Assembly (NCBI RefSeq): GCF_025370875.1
Contig: NZ_JAMXFD010000004.1
Location: 1 to 64,000 of the forward strand
Length of the DNA: 64,000 nucleotides
Direction of reading: 5' to 3'
DNA from: Laspinema palackyanum D2c
Lineage (GTDB): Bacteria > Cyanobacteriota > Cyanobacteriia > Cyanobacteriales > Laspinemataceae
In this document: positions 45,595 to 55,200 of the stretch, in pieces
How positions within the stretch are numbered: position 1 is the first letter of the stretch
Layout of the letters: every line of letters begins with the position of its first letter
Translations under genes and position numbers: made by a program
The notes under the pieces: model-generated
Seen by the model: only the letters and a program-made list of their open reading frames with translations
What the model was told of the DNA's origin: nothing
Databases searched by the model: none

Positions 45595-48003
45595 CTATGA
45601 ACTGAGTACCCAACTCGGCAAACAGTTTAGAACTTCCTCACTCTGGACTTCGAGGGGTTGTTTGAGGGGAATGATGATGGCGAATTCTGTGCCTTTTCCG
45701 GGTTCTGAAAAACAGAGCAGCTGTCCCCCATGCTTTTCGACAACGATCTGGTAACTAATCGACAATCCCAGTCCAGTCCCTTTACCCACAGGTTTGGTGG
45801 TAAAGAATGGGTCAAAGAGTTGCTTTTGTAAGTCTTCTGGGATGCCGTACCCATTATCCCGAATCCGAATCATCACGAAGGAGGGACGGGGGATTGTTCC
45901 CGGTATCGCTGCACAAACATCGGAGGGGTGGGGGGTGATGCCAGGGCAGGATTTGAAAGCCTTGTAGCGATCGCCCCGAGATAAATCCCTGCCTTGCTCC
46001 AGATTTGGCGTTCCCAGGCTCCTGCGGGCGATCGCCCGTTTCCAGTCTCCTGTGATCAGTTCGGTCCTAATCTCTATTTTCCCCACTGTGTCCGGCCCTT
46101 CTTCCACCGCATCGATCGCATTACTGAGGATATTCATAAACACTTGATTAAGAGAAGACGCATAGCATTCTATCGGGGGCAGCTCATTATACTCTTTGAC
46201 AATTTCGATGGGAAATGCTCCCGAGCTAGACTTTAAGCGATGTTGTAAAATCAATAGGGTACTGTCAATCCCTTCATGAATATCTACAGGTTTCATCTGC
46301 GCTTCATCAAGTCGAGAAAAATTTCGCAGACTCTGCACAATTTCGTGAATCCGTTCGGTTCCCACCAGCATTGAAGAGAGCAAACTGGGAAAATCTGACC
46401 GGATAAAGTCGAGTTCGATCGCTTCGATTCGTTTGAGAATGGCTGGGTTAGGCTCCGGGTAATGCTCTTGATACAAATCAATCAAACTGAGTAAAGCGTC
46501 GCTATATTGGTGGGCATATTCCAGATTGCCATGAATAAAGTTAACCGGGTTATTCACCTCATGGGCAATCCCCGCTACCATCTGCCCAAGACCGGACATT
46601 TTTTCACTTTGAATCAATTGGGTTTGAGTATATTGCAGTTCTTCCAGGGTGCATTGGAGTTGTTGGGCTTGGGTTTGAGCTTCTAGGGCAACCGTCTGAC
46701 TGGTTTCATACATTTCAGCGTGTTCGATCGCGATCGCCAGTTGATTCGCCACCGCCTCCAACAGTTCCACCTCGCGATCGCTCCAAGGTCGCATGATGCC
46801 ACAACTCCCGGCGGCGATCGCCCCGATTGCTCCCGATCGCGTCTGGATCGGTAAAGCCACAATCGAATTCAATCCTCCCTGCACACAAAACTCGCGCATT
46901 TGAGAATCTCTGGCATTCTCCACTTGATCAACTCTGACCGTTTCTCGGCCAATCAACTGTTCCCCCAAAGAACCAATGTCGTCAGCACAATAGTACCCCA
47001 ACAAACTCACACATCTTGCCGTGCGGGCTTCTTTGACCACTTCCCAGGCTGGAAGTGCGGCATGGGGACGATACCACATAAAAAAGCAGCGATCGATATC
47101 CAGAAGACTCCGGATCTCGCTCACTGCCGTCTCTAAAATCGTCTCTAAATCTAGGGAGTACCGAATCTGACTCGCTAACCGGAACAATAATGCCTCCCGG
47201 CGACTTTCTTCTAACTGCGATTCGTGGAGGATGGCATTTTCTAGGGCTGAGGCAGCTTGAGACGCCAGCATGGTTAACAATTTCAAATCCCCAGCAGCAT
47301 AACTATGAGCTTCCAAGGTACTTACCGAAATTGCCCCAATGACGCGATCATTCGTCCTTAGGGGAACCGCCATCAGGGATTTTACCGGGATTTCATCCGC
47401 AGCTTTTCTGGGGTCGTGACTAACTTCGTTCACAATTTCTCCCATTCCCGAGGCAATCACTTGACCGACAATCCCCTCTCCTACCTTGAGGAAGGCGAAT
47501 TCCTCTCCCTGTTGTCCAAACTGGGCCAAGGTTTCCAGTTCTCCCGTACTCGAATTGAGTAATCGGATCGATCCCCTACTGGACTTGAGCAGCCTCTGGG
47601 CTTCATCCAGCACGACTTTAGCCACTTCCTTGATATCCAAGCAAGCGGTTAATTTTTGAGAAATATTGTACAGCAGGGTAATTTCTCGATATTTATCTAA
47701 CGCTTCATGAGCCAGTTGCTTTTTCTCTTGCTCTTTTTTCGCCAAATACCCCAGTAACTTCCCGACTGATTCGGCTTCCTCCCCTCCTCGCACCCAGCCC
47801 AAGACTTCCCCAGATAGCTCAATCGGATAGCTTTCTACTTGTTCCTCCCTGGGGGTGCCCAGGAGGATCTGCCCTGCTGAATCCCAGATCGTGCAGGCTT
47901 GAGATTGAATCGCGCTCAACAGTGGGGTCAAAATCTCTCTAACCTCCGGCTTCACCAAAAGCCGCCTGAGATTAATTTTAAAAATTTGAGTGCTTCCTTT
48001 CAT
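45595..48003 (-). CDS. Sensor histidine kinase with two GAF domains
   Basis: The 802-residue cytoplasmic kinase has an N-terminal region of unknown type (1-100), GAF 1 (about 115-265), GAF 2 (about 275-430), a coiled linker, and a HisKA domain with phospho-acceptor His481 in GIAHEVNNP. The ATPase domain has N-box LSNAIDAVEE, G1 DNGYGIP and G2 GTGLGLSI. A basic loop of about 45 residues (GDWKRAIARRSLG...) is inserted between N-box and G1, longer than usual. GAF 2 has Cys residues (RCFFMW, RCVSLLGYYC) but no clear bilin-binding consensus that I can assert. There is no response regulator next to it. Confidence 0.92.
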   Translation of the reverse strand: MKGSTQIFKINLRRLLVKPEVREILTPLLSAIQSQACTIWDSAGQILLGTPREEQVESYPIELSGEVLGWVRGGEEAESVGKLLGYLAKKEQEKKQLAHEALDKYREITLLYNISQKLTACLDIKEVAKVVLDEAQRLLKSSRGSIRLLNSSTGELETLAQFGQQGEEFAFLKVGEGIVGQVIASGMGEIVNEVSHDPRKAADEIPVKSLMAVPLRTNDRVIGAISVSTLEAHSYAAGDLKLLTMLASQAASALENAILHESQLEESRREALLFRLASQIRYSLDLETILETAVSEIRSLLDIDRCFFMWYRPHAALPAWEVVKEARTARCVSLLGYYCADDIGSLGEQLIGRETVRVDQVENARDSQMREFCVQGGLNSIVALPIQTRSGAIGAIAAGSCGIMRPWSDREVELLEAVANQLAIAIEHAEMYETSQTVALEAQTQAQQLQCTLEELQYTQTQLIQSEKMSGLGQMVAGIAHEVNNPVNFIHGNLEYAHQYSDALLSLIDLYQEHYPEPNPAILKRIEAIELDFIRSDFPSLLSSMLVGTERIHEIVQSLRNFSRLDEAQMKPVDIHEGIDSTLLILQHRLKSSSGAFPIEIVKEYNELPPIECYASSLNQVFMNILSNAIDAVEEGPDTVGKIEIRTELITGDWKRAIARRSLGTPNLEQGRDLSRGDRYKAFKSCPGITPHPSDVCAAIPGTIPRPSFVMIRIRDNGYGIPEDLQKQLFDPFFTTKPVGKGTGLGLSISYQIVVEKHGGQLLCFSEPGKGTEFAIIIPLKQPLEVQSEEVLNCLPSWVLSS

Positions 48004-48872
48004 CTGCGTTCCCTCTAGCTATCTAATTTTATAAAAGATTGGACGCTTATTATTGTATTGATCTGATTCCCTAAAAATTTATTTCACTCTCTGAAGGAAA
48101 ATCTTTTTCCTCCCCTAGCTTTCCCCTGCCCTTGAGGAAGCCGTCTATTTTTCGTGGATCCTGATGCTCGACGTTGTAGCTCGCTTTCGGTTCGGCCTCA
48201 TTGGATATCTATTTCTTAGACCTTCCATCTTGGCATCTACCATGAGGTAGAGATGTCTCATGAGTTAGTCCACCCCTACTCTCCCTAAAGTGCGGAGGGG
48301 GATTTTTTATGTTCTTTCTCGACCTGGGATCGCAGGCTTTTAAGGTTCTAACTAGAGAGTTAACTTTTTAACCGGATCACGCTTGAAAACCCCCTCTATT
48401 TTTTTGAATTTTATCTCCCGATCGCCCCACTTTGCTCAGAATGCCCAATCCTGATTGTGCTTATACACTAACCTGGGTTTAAAAAAAGTGCCAACGGTTG
48501 AATTACCGAGATTTTTTGAAAAACCCTCCGTATAAATACGGAAGGGGGAGGCCAGAGGATACGGAGAGTTATGGACCAAAGAAACCTCAAAGGTAAATAG
48601 AATCGGGGGTTTTCCGATAAAAGCGATAGAGAGTGAGGATAAACCCGTTAAAACTTTACGGAGTAAGGGGAGGGCAAAATATAAATCATTCAAACGTTCA
48701 ACGTCCCCCCTTGACGGGGTTTCTTTAAAAATGACTCCATCAAGGAGTCACTACGAACGTTTTGGAGGTTTTATTTTTTTGGAGTTCCCTAAGTCGTATT
48801 TTTTTATACAAACCAAGATAAAATGGACCAAAAGTTCACTGTAAACAGAATCAAGGAACAAGGCTCAATCCC
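48004..48872. other. Long gene-free region with a repeat near its right end
   Basis: No gene is supported in 869 bp. Near 48710-48765 there is a repeat with GACTCCATCAAGGAGTC, related to the 61-bp array at 63811. An 85-codon minus frame (48436-48693) has no recognisable features. Confidence 0.45.
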
Positions 48873-49358
48873 ATGAACCCACAGTATAAACAATTTCAAA
48901 TTCGGTCCTGGCAACCGGGCGATCGCACCGATGCAGCAGCAGTCATTGAGTCAGTTTTAGCAGAATACGGCCTAAATTGGGACCCCCTGGAGGCCGATCG
49001 CGATGTTCTGGAAGTTGAAACAGCTTATCACAATACTGGAGGTGAATTCTGGATTATAGCACAATCTGATAAAATTGTGGGGACAGCCGGATACTATCCA
49101 GTTCCCCGTGGGAACAATGCCGTAGAAATTCGCAAAATGTACTTGTTACCCGAGGTGCGAGGTCAAGGTTTAGGAACATTTATCCTCAAACAACTCGAAG
49201 ATGCGATCGCCACCCGCCATTTCTCGGAAATCTGGATAGAAACCGCCAGCGTTCTCACCGAAGCGGTGCAACTCTACGAACGCAACGGCTATCAACCCGC
49301 AACCGGCGTGGAAACCGCTAGGTGCGATCGCATCTATGTCAAGCACCTTCCAGCATAA
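48873..49358 (+). CDS. GNAT-family N-acetyltransferase
   Basis: The 161-residue protein has the GNAT core: the beta4 strand FWIIAQSDKIVGTAGYYPV, and the acetyl-CoA pyrophosphate loop VRGQGLGTFI (motif A), then YERNGY near the end. Substrate is unknown. Its stop overlaps the end of the convergent truncated flavoprotein gene by 25 bp. Confidence 0.9.
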   Translation: MNPQYKQFQIRSWQPGDRTDAAAVIESVLAEYGLNWDPLEADRDVLEVETAYHNTGGEFWIIAQSDKIVGTAGYYPVPRGNNAVEIRKMYLLPEVRGQGLGTFILKQLEDAIATRHFSEIWIETASVLTEAVQLYERNGYQPATGVETARCDRIYVKHLPA

Positions 49359-50173
49359 CGCAAACCGGGAAACGATTTTCTCACACTGGCCTTGGTTAAC
49401 GCCGGTTGGATGCGATCGCTCGCCATCCTCGCCCCGGATAAATTCCGCGCCACCGGACCCACCTGCAACGCCGCCAACCCACCCATAATAAACAATTCAC
49501 AACCGGGCCAGCGTAAATGCTCATCCAGAACCGGCAATCCGTTGACAATCGGAATCGGATGTGCTATCATACCTTGATTAAATAAGGGATCGGTGGTTAC
49601 ATCTACCTTTGTCCCCGTCGCTAACCCAATGCGATCGCAGGTATAGCTTGTCCCATCATTGCAAACAATCTGCCATTCTCCCAAGTTCCAACCCGCCCGC
49701 ACCACCTGACATTCCTCCTGAATCGTCAAGTTACCATTGCGACGTTCTCGGCGCAAGCGAGTCCCCACCTCCGGCGTCATTGACCCCCCATCCCGCGCCT
49801 GTTGGATCAACTGCCAACGCCGACCCCAGTCTGATTCTGCCGTAAATCCCTTCAAATATTTAGGACCCAACCAACCGGGTTCGGCATCAAACAGTTTTTC
49901 TTGGAGTCGCCGCTTAATCATCAGGGTGACCTTGGCCCCCCGGGATATGGCCCCAGTTGCCAGATGTCCACTGGTTAACCCACCGCCAATGATCAAGATG
50001 CGATCGCCCTTTAACTGCAACTGCCGTAAATCCACAGACTGAGAATGACAGAGGCGATCGCCCGGGTAGTCCGTCTCAATCTGCTGCACCCAGTCCGGAA
50101 CAAAGGGCCTGCCTCCCCCCTTTGCCATCACCACTCGTCGCGCTATCACCGGAGAGTCTCCCTCTCTCTCTAA
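49334..50173 (-). pseudogene. C-terminal part of an FAD/NAD(P)-binding protein, truncated by an IS
   Basis: The remaining 280 residues read like the second half of a flavoprotein of the lysine N6-hydroxylase/monooxygenase type: RVVMAKGGGRPFVPDW, a second Rossmann motif ILIIGGGLTSGHLA, CDRIGLATGT and a C-terminal LFIMGGLAALQVGPVARNLSG. The N-terminal FAD-binding half is missing: the sequence joins the IS end at about 50173. A frame stays open into the IS to 50326, so a chimeric protein could be made. The missing half is not on the other side of the IS, so DNA was lost or rearranged. Confidence 0.75.
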
Positions 50174-51501
50174 GGGATTTCCAGAAAATAAATTCTGCAA
50201 CGCCGTGATAAAATAAGCATTAACCCCCTGCGCAAGGAGAACGCAGATGGAATTAACAGATTCGGTGAAAAATTTATTAATTGAGACAGCAAAGCAATTG
50301 AAAGGAGCCGCGAGACGTCGTTTCATGGCTCTGACGGTTAAGGACTTAGGCTTTGGGGGTCAGAGTCGAGCTAACAAAGAACTGGGATGGGATAGGGATA
50401 CAGTAAGGAAAGGAGTACGGGAACTAGAGACCGGCATAACTTGTGTAGATAATTATAAAGGCCGAGGTCGCAAAAAATCTGAAAAACATTTGCCGCATCT
50501 ATTAATAGATATTCAATCGATAGTAGATAGTCAAAGTCAAACGGACCCTACATTTAAAAGTAGCCGCTTATATACCCGATTGAGCGCAGAATTCGTAAGA
50601 AAGCAACTAATTGTCCAAAAAAACTATAGGTCAGAAGAGTTGCCCACGACAGAAACCATTCGACGGAAACTTAACCACTTAGGTTATTACCCGCAAAAAG
50701 TGAAAAAAAGTAAACCTCAAAAAAAAATTCCCGAAACCGATGAAATTTTTGAGCAGATGGAAGTGATTAATCAAGAAGCTTTACTCTCTCCTACCACGTT
50801 AGAAATCTCAATGGACGGCAAAGCTGCAGTTAACATTGGGCCTTTTTCCCGAAAAGGAAAAACTCGCGTCCCAACGTTCGCTTGCGATCATGATTTTAAT
50901 TCAAACAGTAAAGTCATACCTTATGGGATTTTTTTTACCTCAGTCAGATGACTTATTTTTATATTTTATAGAATCCCAAGTGACTAGAGAAAAGCATAGT
51001 TGATATTTTAGAACAGTGGTGGCAAGAGTTTGGCTCCAAGTTTGAGGGATGTAGGACTCTGCTAATCAAACAAGATAATGGGCCAGAGAATCATTCACGA
51101 AGAACTCAATTTATGAACCGCATTGTCGAGTTTGTCGAAACTTATACAATCAACGTGCGTATGGCATACTATCCGCCCTATCACAGTAAATATAATCCAG
51201 TTGAGCGGACTTGGGTCCTGTTAGAAAATCATTGGAATGGCACCATTCTTGAGGATATCAAAACCGCTTTACAGTGGGCAAAACCCATGACTTGGAAAGG
51301 CAATAATCCCGTGGTAAAACTCGTAAATAAGACATCTCAAACAGGAGTCAAGTTAACTTGTAAAGCAATGGAAAAGCTAGAAACCAAGCTCACTCGTTTT
51401 ATAAACATAGAGCCAGAAAATCAGTACAACTTGGGTAAATGGTTTGTAGACATCTTCTATAATGCCCGTGAACTTTGCAGGTTTTATTTTGTGGAACTCC
51501 C
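50174..51501 (+). mobile_element. ISAzo13-family-like insertion sequence, defective
   Basis: The 1328-bp element has 27-bp terminal inverted repeats at 50174-50200 and 51475-51501 that match at 23 positions (ends GGGA.TTCCA). The flanks differ (CTCTAA left, GAATAC right), so no clear target duplication remains. It carries one transposase reading frame broken twice. The left end sits in a flavoprotein gene and the right end 49 bp before the GMPVTIITG start region of the CobW gene. Confidence 0.75.
50247..51500 (+). pseudogene. Transposase of ISAzo13 type, two frameshifts
   Basis: Part one (50247-50951) covers the N-terminal HTH and the first catalytic Asp (SMDGKAAV). Part three (from about 51002) has the second Asp (KQDNGPENHSRRTQF) and the catalytic Glu (YNPVERTWVLLENHWNG). 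Reading through requires a +1 shift at an 8-T run (50929-50936 area) and another near 50995. The T run resembles a slippery site, so the first shift could be programmed; the second looks like a lesion. Confidence 0.75.
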
Positions 51502-51550
51502 GAATACAACATCCAACCCAGTCTCTGAATTATATTTACCCAAACGAGGA

Positions 51551-52573
51551 ATGCCCGTCACGATTATTACGGGCTTTTTGGGCAGTGGTAAAACTACTCT
51601 GCTGAATCAAATTCTCAAGAATAAGCAGGATTTAAAAGTGGCGGTTCTCGTCAATGAGTTTGGGGATATTAATATTGATTCCCAACTTTTGGTTTCCCTG
51701 GACCAGGATATGGTGGAGTTGAGCAATGGCTGTATTTGCTGCACGATTAATGATGGTTTGTTTGATGCTGTCTACCGCATCCTAGAACGGCAAGATAAAA
51801 TTGATTATTGGGTGATAGAAACTACGGGCATTGCCGACCCTTTGCCGATTATCCTCACCTTTGTGGGAAGTGAGTTACGAGACCTGACTCGACTGGATTC
51901 GGTCTTAACCTTGGTGGATACTTCCACTTTTACCCCAGAGCATTTTGACAGTGAAGCGGCTTTAAAACAAGTCGCTTTTGGGGATATTGTGCTGTTAAAC
52001 AAAACGGATTTAACTCCCCCTGAAAAAATTGAGGAATTAGAATCTTACATTCGCACAGTGAAAGTCGGGGCGAGAATGTTGCGATCGCAATATGGAGAAG
52101 TACCATTACCCTTGATTTTGGATGTGGAATTGACGGAACCAGGAGCCTATCAAGAGTATGAATCAGCGCCAGAGGAACATGAGCATCATGAGCATCATAA
52201 CCATCATGACCATGAGCATCATGAACATCATGAGCATGAGCATGAACATCATCACCATGAGCATCATCACCATCATTCTGACCATTTACAAAATGATGGG
52301 TTTATCTCCGTCTCATTTCAGAGCGATCGCCCCTTTGCCGTCAAGAAATTTGAAACCTTTTTAACGGAAAAAGTCTCAAACTCTGTATTTCGAGCCAAAG
52401 GCATTTTATGGTTTGCAGAAAGTGAAGCCCGCCATGTCTTTCAACTGAGCGGCCCTCGCTACGATTTGAACCAAGAGGATTGGCTAGAACCTCCTAAAAA
52501 TCAACTGGTTTTAATCGGACGCAATTTAGACCCAGACCAACTTAAAGCAGAGTTAACCGCTTGCTTGGTCTAA
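51551..52573 (+). CDS. CobW/COG0523-family GTPase metallochaperone, His-rich
   Basis: The product binds GTP and probably delivers a metal ion (zinc or cobalt). It shows Walker A GFLGSGKTT, the metal motif GCICCTI (CxCC), NKTD and the COG0523 C-terminal domain. A His-rich loop of more than 30 residues (nt 52177-52283) could store metal. The ATG at 51551 (MPVTIITG) gives 340 residues but lacks a well-spaced ribosome-binding site. Upstream residues NPVSELYLPKRG look native and the frame is open back into the IS transposase, so the original start was probably displaced by the IS; GTG 51491, inside the IS end, is another possible start. Confidence 0.88.
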   Translation: MPVTIITGFLGSGKTTLLNQILKNKQDLKVAVLVNEFGDINIDSQLLVSLDQDMVELSNGCICCTINDGLFDAVYRILERQDKIDYWVIETTGIADPLPIILTFVGSELRDLTRLDSVLTLVDTSTFTPEHFDSEAALKQVAFGDIVLLNKTDLTPPEKIEELESYIRTVKVGARMLRSQYGEVPLPLILDVELTEPGAYQEYESAPEEHEHHEHHNHHDHEHHEHHEHEHEHHHHEHHHHHSDHLQNDGFISVSFQSDRPFAVKKFETFLTEKVSNSVFRAKGILWFAESEARHVFQLSGPRYDLNQEDWLEPPKNQLVLIGRNLDPDQLKAELTACLV

Positions 52574-52682
52574 TTTTAGGAAAAAAATATTAAGGAACTG
52601 TTGTTGATTCTCGAAAAAATAACGCCCCAATTCTTAAATAAAACCGGCTTGTTATAGAAGGGTGTCGGACTCAAGGGACTAG

Positions 52683-52739
52683 AGGAGTGGGAGCATCTTG
52701 CTCCCTTGTTGTAGTAGGGAGCAAGATGCTCCCACTCCT
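52683..52739. repeat. Perfect 24-bp-stem hairpin
   Basis: Arms 52683-52706 and 52716-52739 are exact reverse complements around a 9-base loop. It contains GGGAGCATCTTGCTCCC as a nested palindrome. It could be a terminator for the CobW gene (no T tract) or an interspersed palindrome. Confidence 0.8.
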
Positions 52740-52821
52740 AGGAAAAAGTCTCGAATTTTTGCCCCGGTTCGCTATACTCAAAAAATAGTCTGAACATCAG
52801 ACCAAATCTTGGAGGGAACCG

Positions 52822-53644
52822 ATGACAGAAAGCCTGGACCCCTATATTGTTCCACCTGCCTTTCCCGACCATACGCAATTACCCGAGTCCGATGGTACAT
52901 TTGTTCATAACTTTTATGCCCATCCCCAAAGCATTCTCCTCACGGATTCGATTGGTCCAGTATTAGAAAGAATCCATCCCGATGGAGAATATGCGATCGG
53001 ACAAGACTGCGGCATTTACTGGCGAGAAACTGAACCTCCAGAACAAGGCGCAGAGGCACCGGATTGGTTTTACGTTCCGAATGTTCCGCCCAAATTAGAC
53101 GGTGAAATTCGCCGGTCCTATGTGTATTGGAGAGAATATGTCTCCCCCTTAATTGCTCTCGAATTTGCCTCGGGGACTGGGGAGGAAGAACGCGATCGCA
53201 CCCCACTCAACAGAAGCGCAGATGCACCCCGACAAAAACCCGGTAAGTTTTGGGTGTATGAAAAAATCATCAAAATTCCTTTATTTACTGAGGGGGTACT
53301 TGTATCAAAAACTAGAACCGAACGAGCGCGGACATTATCCCATCCCCGAATTAGGCATAGAATTGGGACTGTGGCAAGGCAGTTACCAAAATCAAACTCA
53401 ACTCTGGTTAAGGTGGTGGGATGAAGAAGGAAATTTGTTGCTGACTGGAGCAGAACGCGCAGAACTTGCACAGCAACGAGAAGAATCTGAACGCCAACGA
53501 GCGGAATCTGAACGCCAACGAGCCGATCGCGCCGAGCGTTCCCAACGAGAATCTATCCCCCGTTTGTTAGGCATGGGTTTGACTCCAGAACAGGTGGCCG
53601 AAGCCCTGAATTTGACCTTAGAACAAGTCCGGGAAATGAGTTAA
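52822..53644 (+). pseudogene. Uma2-family endonuclease-like gene, frameshifted
   Basis: Frame one (52822-53424) gives the Uma2 fold start with DWFYVPNVPP, SPLIALEFASG and KFWVYEKIIKIP. From about 53290 the family sequence continues in another frame as YQKLEPNERGHYPIPELGIELGLWQG and RWWDEEG, followed by a coiled AERAELAQQREESERQRAE tail and ending QVREMS at 53644. About 20 residues that should lie between the parts are missing, so a deletion caused the shift. GGAGGG precedes the ATG. Uma2 genes are very abundant in cyanobacteria, and broken copies are common. Confidence 0.75.
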
Positions 53645-53672
53645 AAGTAAATCATTTTATTCATAAATTGAG

Positions 53673-53705
53673 AGTGCGTTTTATTAAAATAAACGCACTT
53701 TCTTC
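53673..53705 (+). terminator. Terminator-like hairpin
   Basis: AGTGCGTTT (53673-53681) pairs with AAACGCACT (53691-53699), followed by TTCTTCTG. Confidence 0.6.
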
Positions 53706-53762
53706 TGTATTTGGGATATAATAGCCACAAACAAATGACCAGCAACCAATCACAAAAAACAA

Positions 53763-54641
53763 ATGACAAATCTAACTGAAATTGGCGGAACGGTACAAGA
53801 GTATCTGTGGAAGTATGACAACCAGGCGATCGCCGTTGCTTATGAAACCCGAGGACAGGGGATGCCTCTGTTATTACTGCCCGCTTTCAGTACCGTGTCC
53901 AGTCGCGATGAGATGCGGGGGATGGCGGAACGGTTGTGCGATCGCTTTGAAGTCGTGGCACTCGATTGGCCCGGATTTGGAGACTCGGACCGCCCGGGGG
54001 TACAGTATGGACCAGAATTTTACCATCTGTTTCTGGCGGATTTCGTGAGTTCTGTCTTCCCGGGACCCGTCGCCATTGTGGCAGCAGGACATGGGGCCGG
54101 ATATGCTATGAAGTTGGCAAAAACCCACCCCGAACGGGTTTCTAAGGTAGTGTTAGTAGCTCCCACTTGGCTGGGACCCCTGCGGATTATGGGGGTGCCG
54201 GAACCTGTAAGGGATTTTGTGAGAGAAACTGTGCGGACTCCGGGAATTGGTGAGTTTCTTTACGATTTGAATACTCACCCGGCATTTTTGGAATTTATGT
54301 ATAAACAGCACGTTTTTGTGGATCCGGCCAAGTTGACCCCGGAATTCATTGCTCAAAAGCGCGACAGCACCCAACACCCTGGCGGCAGATTTGCCCCGGT
54401 TGCCTTTGTCACGGGGACTCTGGACCCGGCAGGCGATCGCCAGGAAATATTAGCCCAATTTCAGCCCTTACTTGTGCCGGTGAAGGTGATTATTGGCACC
54501 TTGGCCCCCTCGGGTTCCCAGTCGGTGATGGAGGCAGTCGCCCAATTGCCTGGGGTGGAATCGGCGCGGGTGGCCGGTTCTCTGGGAATGCATGAAGAAT
54601 TTCCGACTGCGGTTGTTGAGGCAGTCGGTGACTTTTTATAA
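53763..54641 (+). CDS. Alpha/beta hydrolase fold protein lacking the nucleophile
   Basis: The 292-residue protein has the fold's strands and loops (LLLLPAFSTVSSRDEM, VVALDWPGFGDSDRP, KVVLVAPTWLGP, HEEFP at the His region). The nucleophile elbow, normally GxSxG, reads GHGAG (109-113) with Gly111 in place of Ser. It is therefore probably not a classical hydrolase; it may be a cofactor-independent or non-catalytic homologue, or a ligand-binding protein. Similar Ser-less members are known in plants and cyanobacteria. Start ATG 53763. Confidence 0.75.
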   Translation: MTNLTEIGGTVQEYLWKYDNQAIAVAYETRGQGMPLLLLPAFSTVSSRDEMRGMAERLCDRFEVVALDWPGFGDSDRPGVQYGPEFYHLFLADFVSSVFPGPVAIVAAGHGAGYAMKLAKTHPERVSKVVLVAPTWLGPLRIMGVPEPVRDFVRETVRTPGIGEFLYDLNTHPAFLEFMYKQHVFVDPAKLTPEFIAQKRDSTQHPGGRFAPVAFVTGTLDPAGDRQEILAQFQPLLVPVKVIIGTLAPSGSQSVMEAVAQLPGVESARVAGSLGMHEEFPTAVVEAVGDFL

Positions 54642-54662
54642 TCGCCTGGGGTGGGGGATGGA

Positions 54663-54716
54663 CCCGAGCGTATAGAGTCGAGTCTATACCCGATTTTATA
54701 CGTTCGGGTTTATTTT
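54663..54716 (+). terminator. Terminator of the 53763 gene
   Basis: CCCGAGCGTATA (54663-54674) pairs with TATACGTTCGGG (54697-54708), one G-U pair, followed by TTTATTTT. The rest of 54717-55136 is gene-free; a small palindrome AACAACC-C-GGTTGTT lies near 54965-54980. Confidence 0.7.
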
Positions 54717-55136
54717 AATCTACAAAGTTAATAATTATTAGCGGGATCCGGTTCCCGGTGTTCTATGTCCAATCCTTGACATTCCGGTTTGTGGTCACGA
54801 AACCGACTCCCCATCGGCTAATTCCAACGCCTATAACTCCGGATTGCCCTGGGTTTGACTGGATTTAACTCTCAACAAGGTTAAATATTGTTACAAGAAT
54901 TTTTTTCAGGATGAAAACCGTGATATAAACGATAACTATGAAGTGGAGTTATTCCCACTTCAACAACCCGGTTGTTGTGTAACTCGGGGAATTTCGTCAA
55001 AATTGGAGCGTATAGAGATGCTTTAATGCAGTCTAGGAGCTTAAATCAAGCGGTAGTGGCTGCCTAACGATCCGGCCAAAGGATGAACAGCCAGCTACTG
55101 ATTTGTTGTTTTAGATACAGCGTTTATTTTTTAAAT

Positions 55137-55172
55137 GAGAATAAGGTAGGATTTTCCTATCTCGTTATTAAT
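55137..55172 (+). promoter_or_regulatory. Candidate Fur-type operator before feoA
   Basis: An imperfect AT-rich palindrome centred on GGTAGGA-TTT-TCCTATC lies about 40 bp upstream of feoA. About 10 of 15 positions pair. Iron control of feo genes by Fur is established in other bacteria; the site itself is only a resemblance. Confidence 0.3.
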
Positions 55173-55200
55173 AAAGATTCTCAATAGATAGAGGTAGACC

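Noticed and set aside
48436-48693. 85-codon minus frame
   Set aside because: No recognisable motif, and it lies in an AT-rich spacer with repeats.
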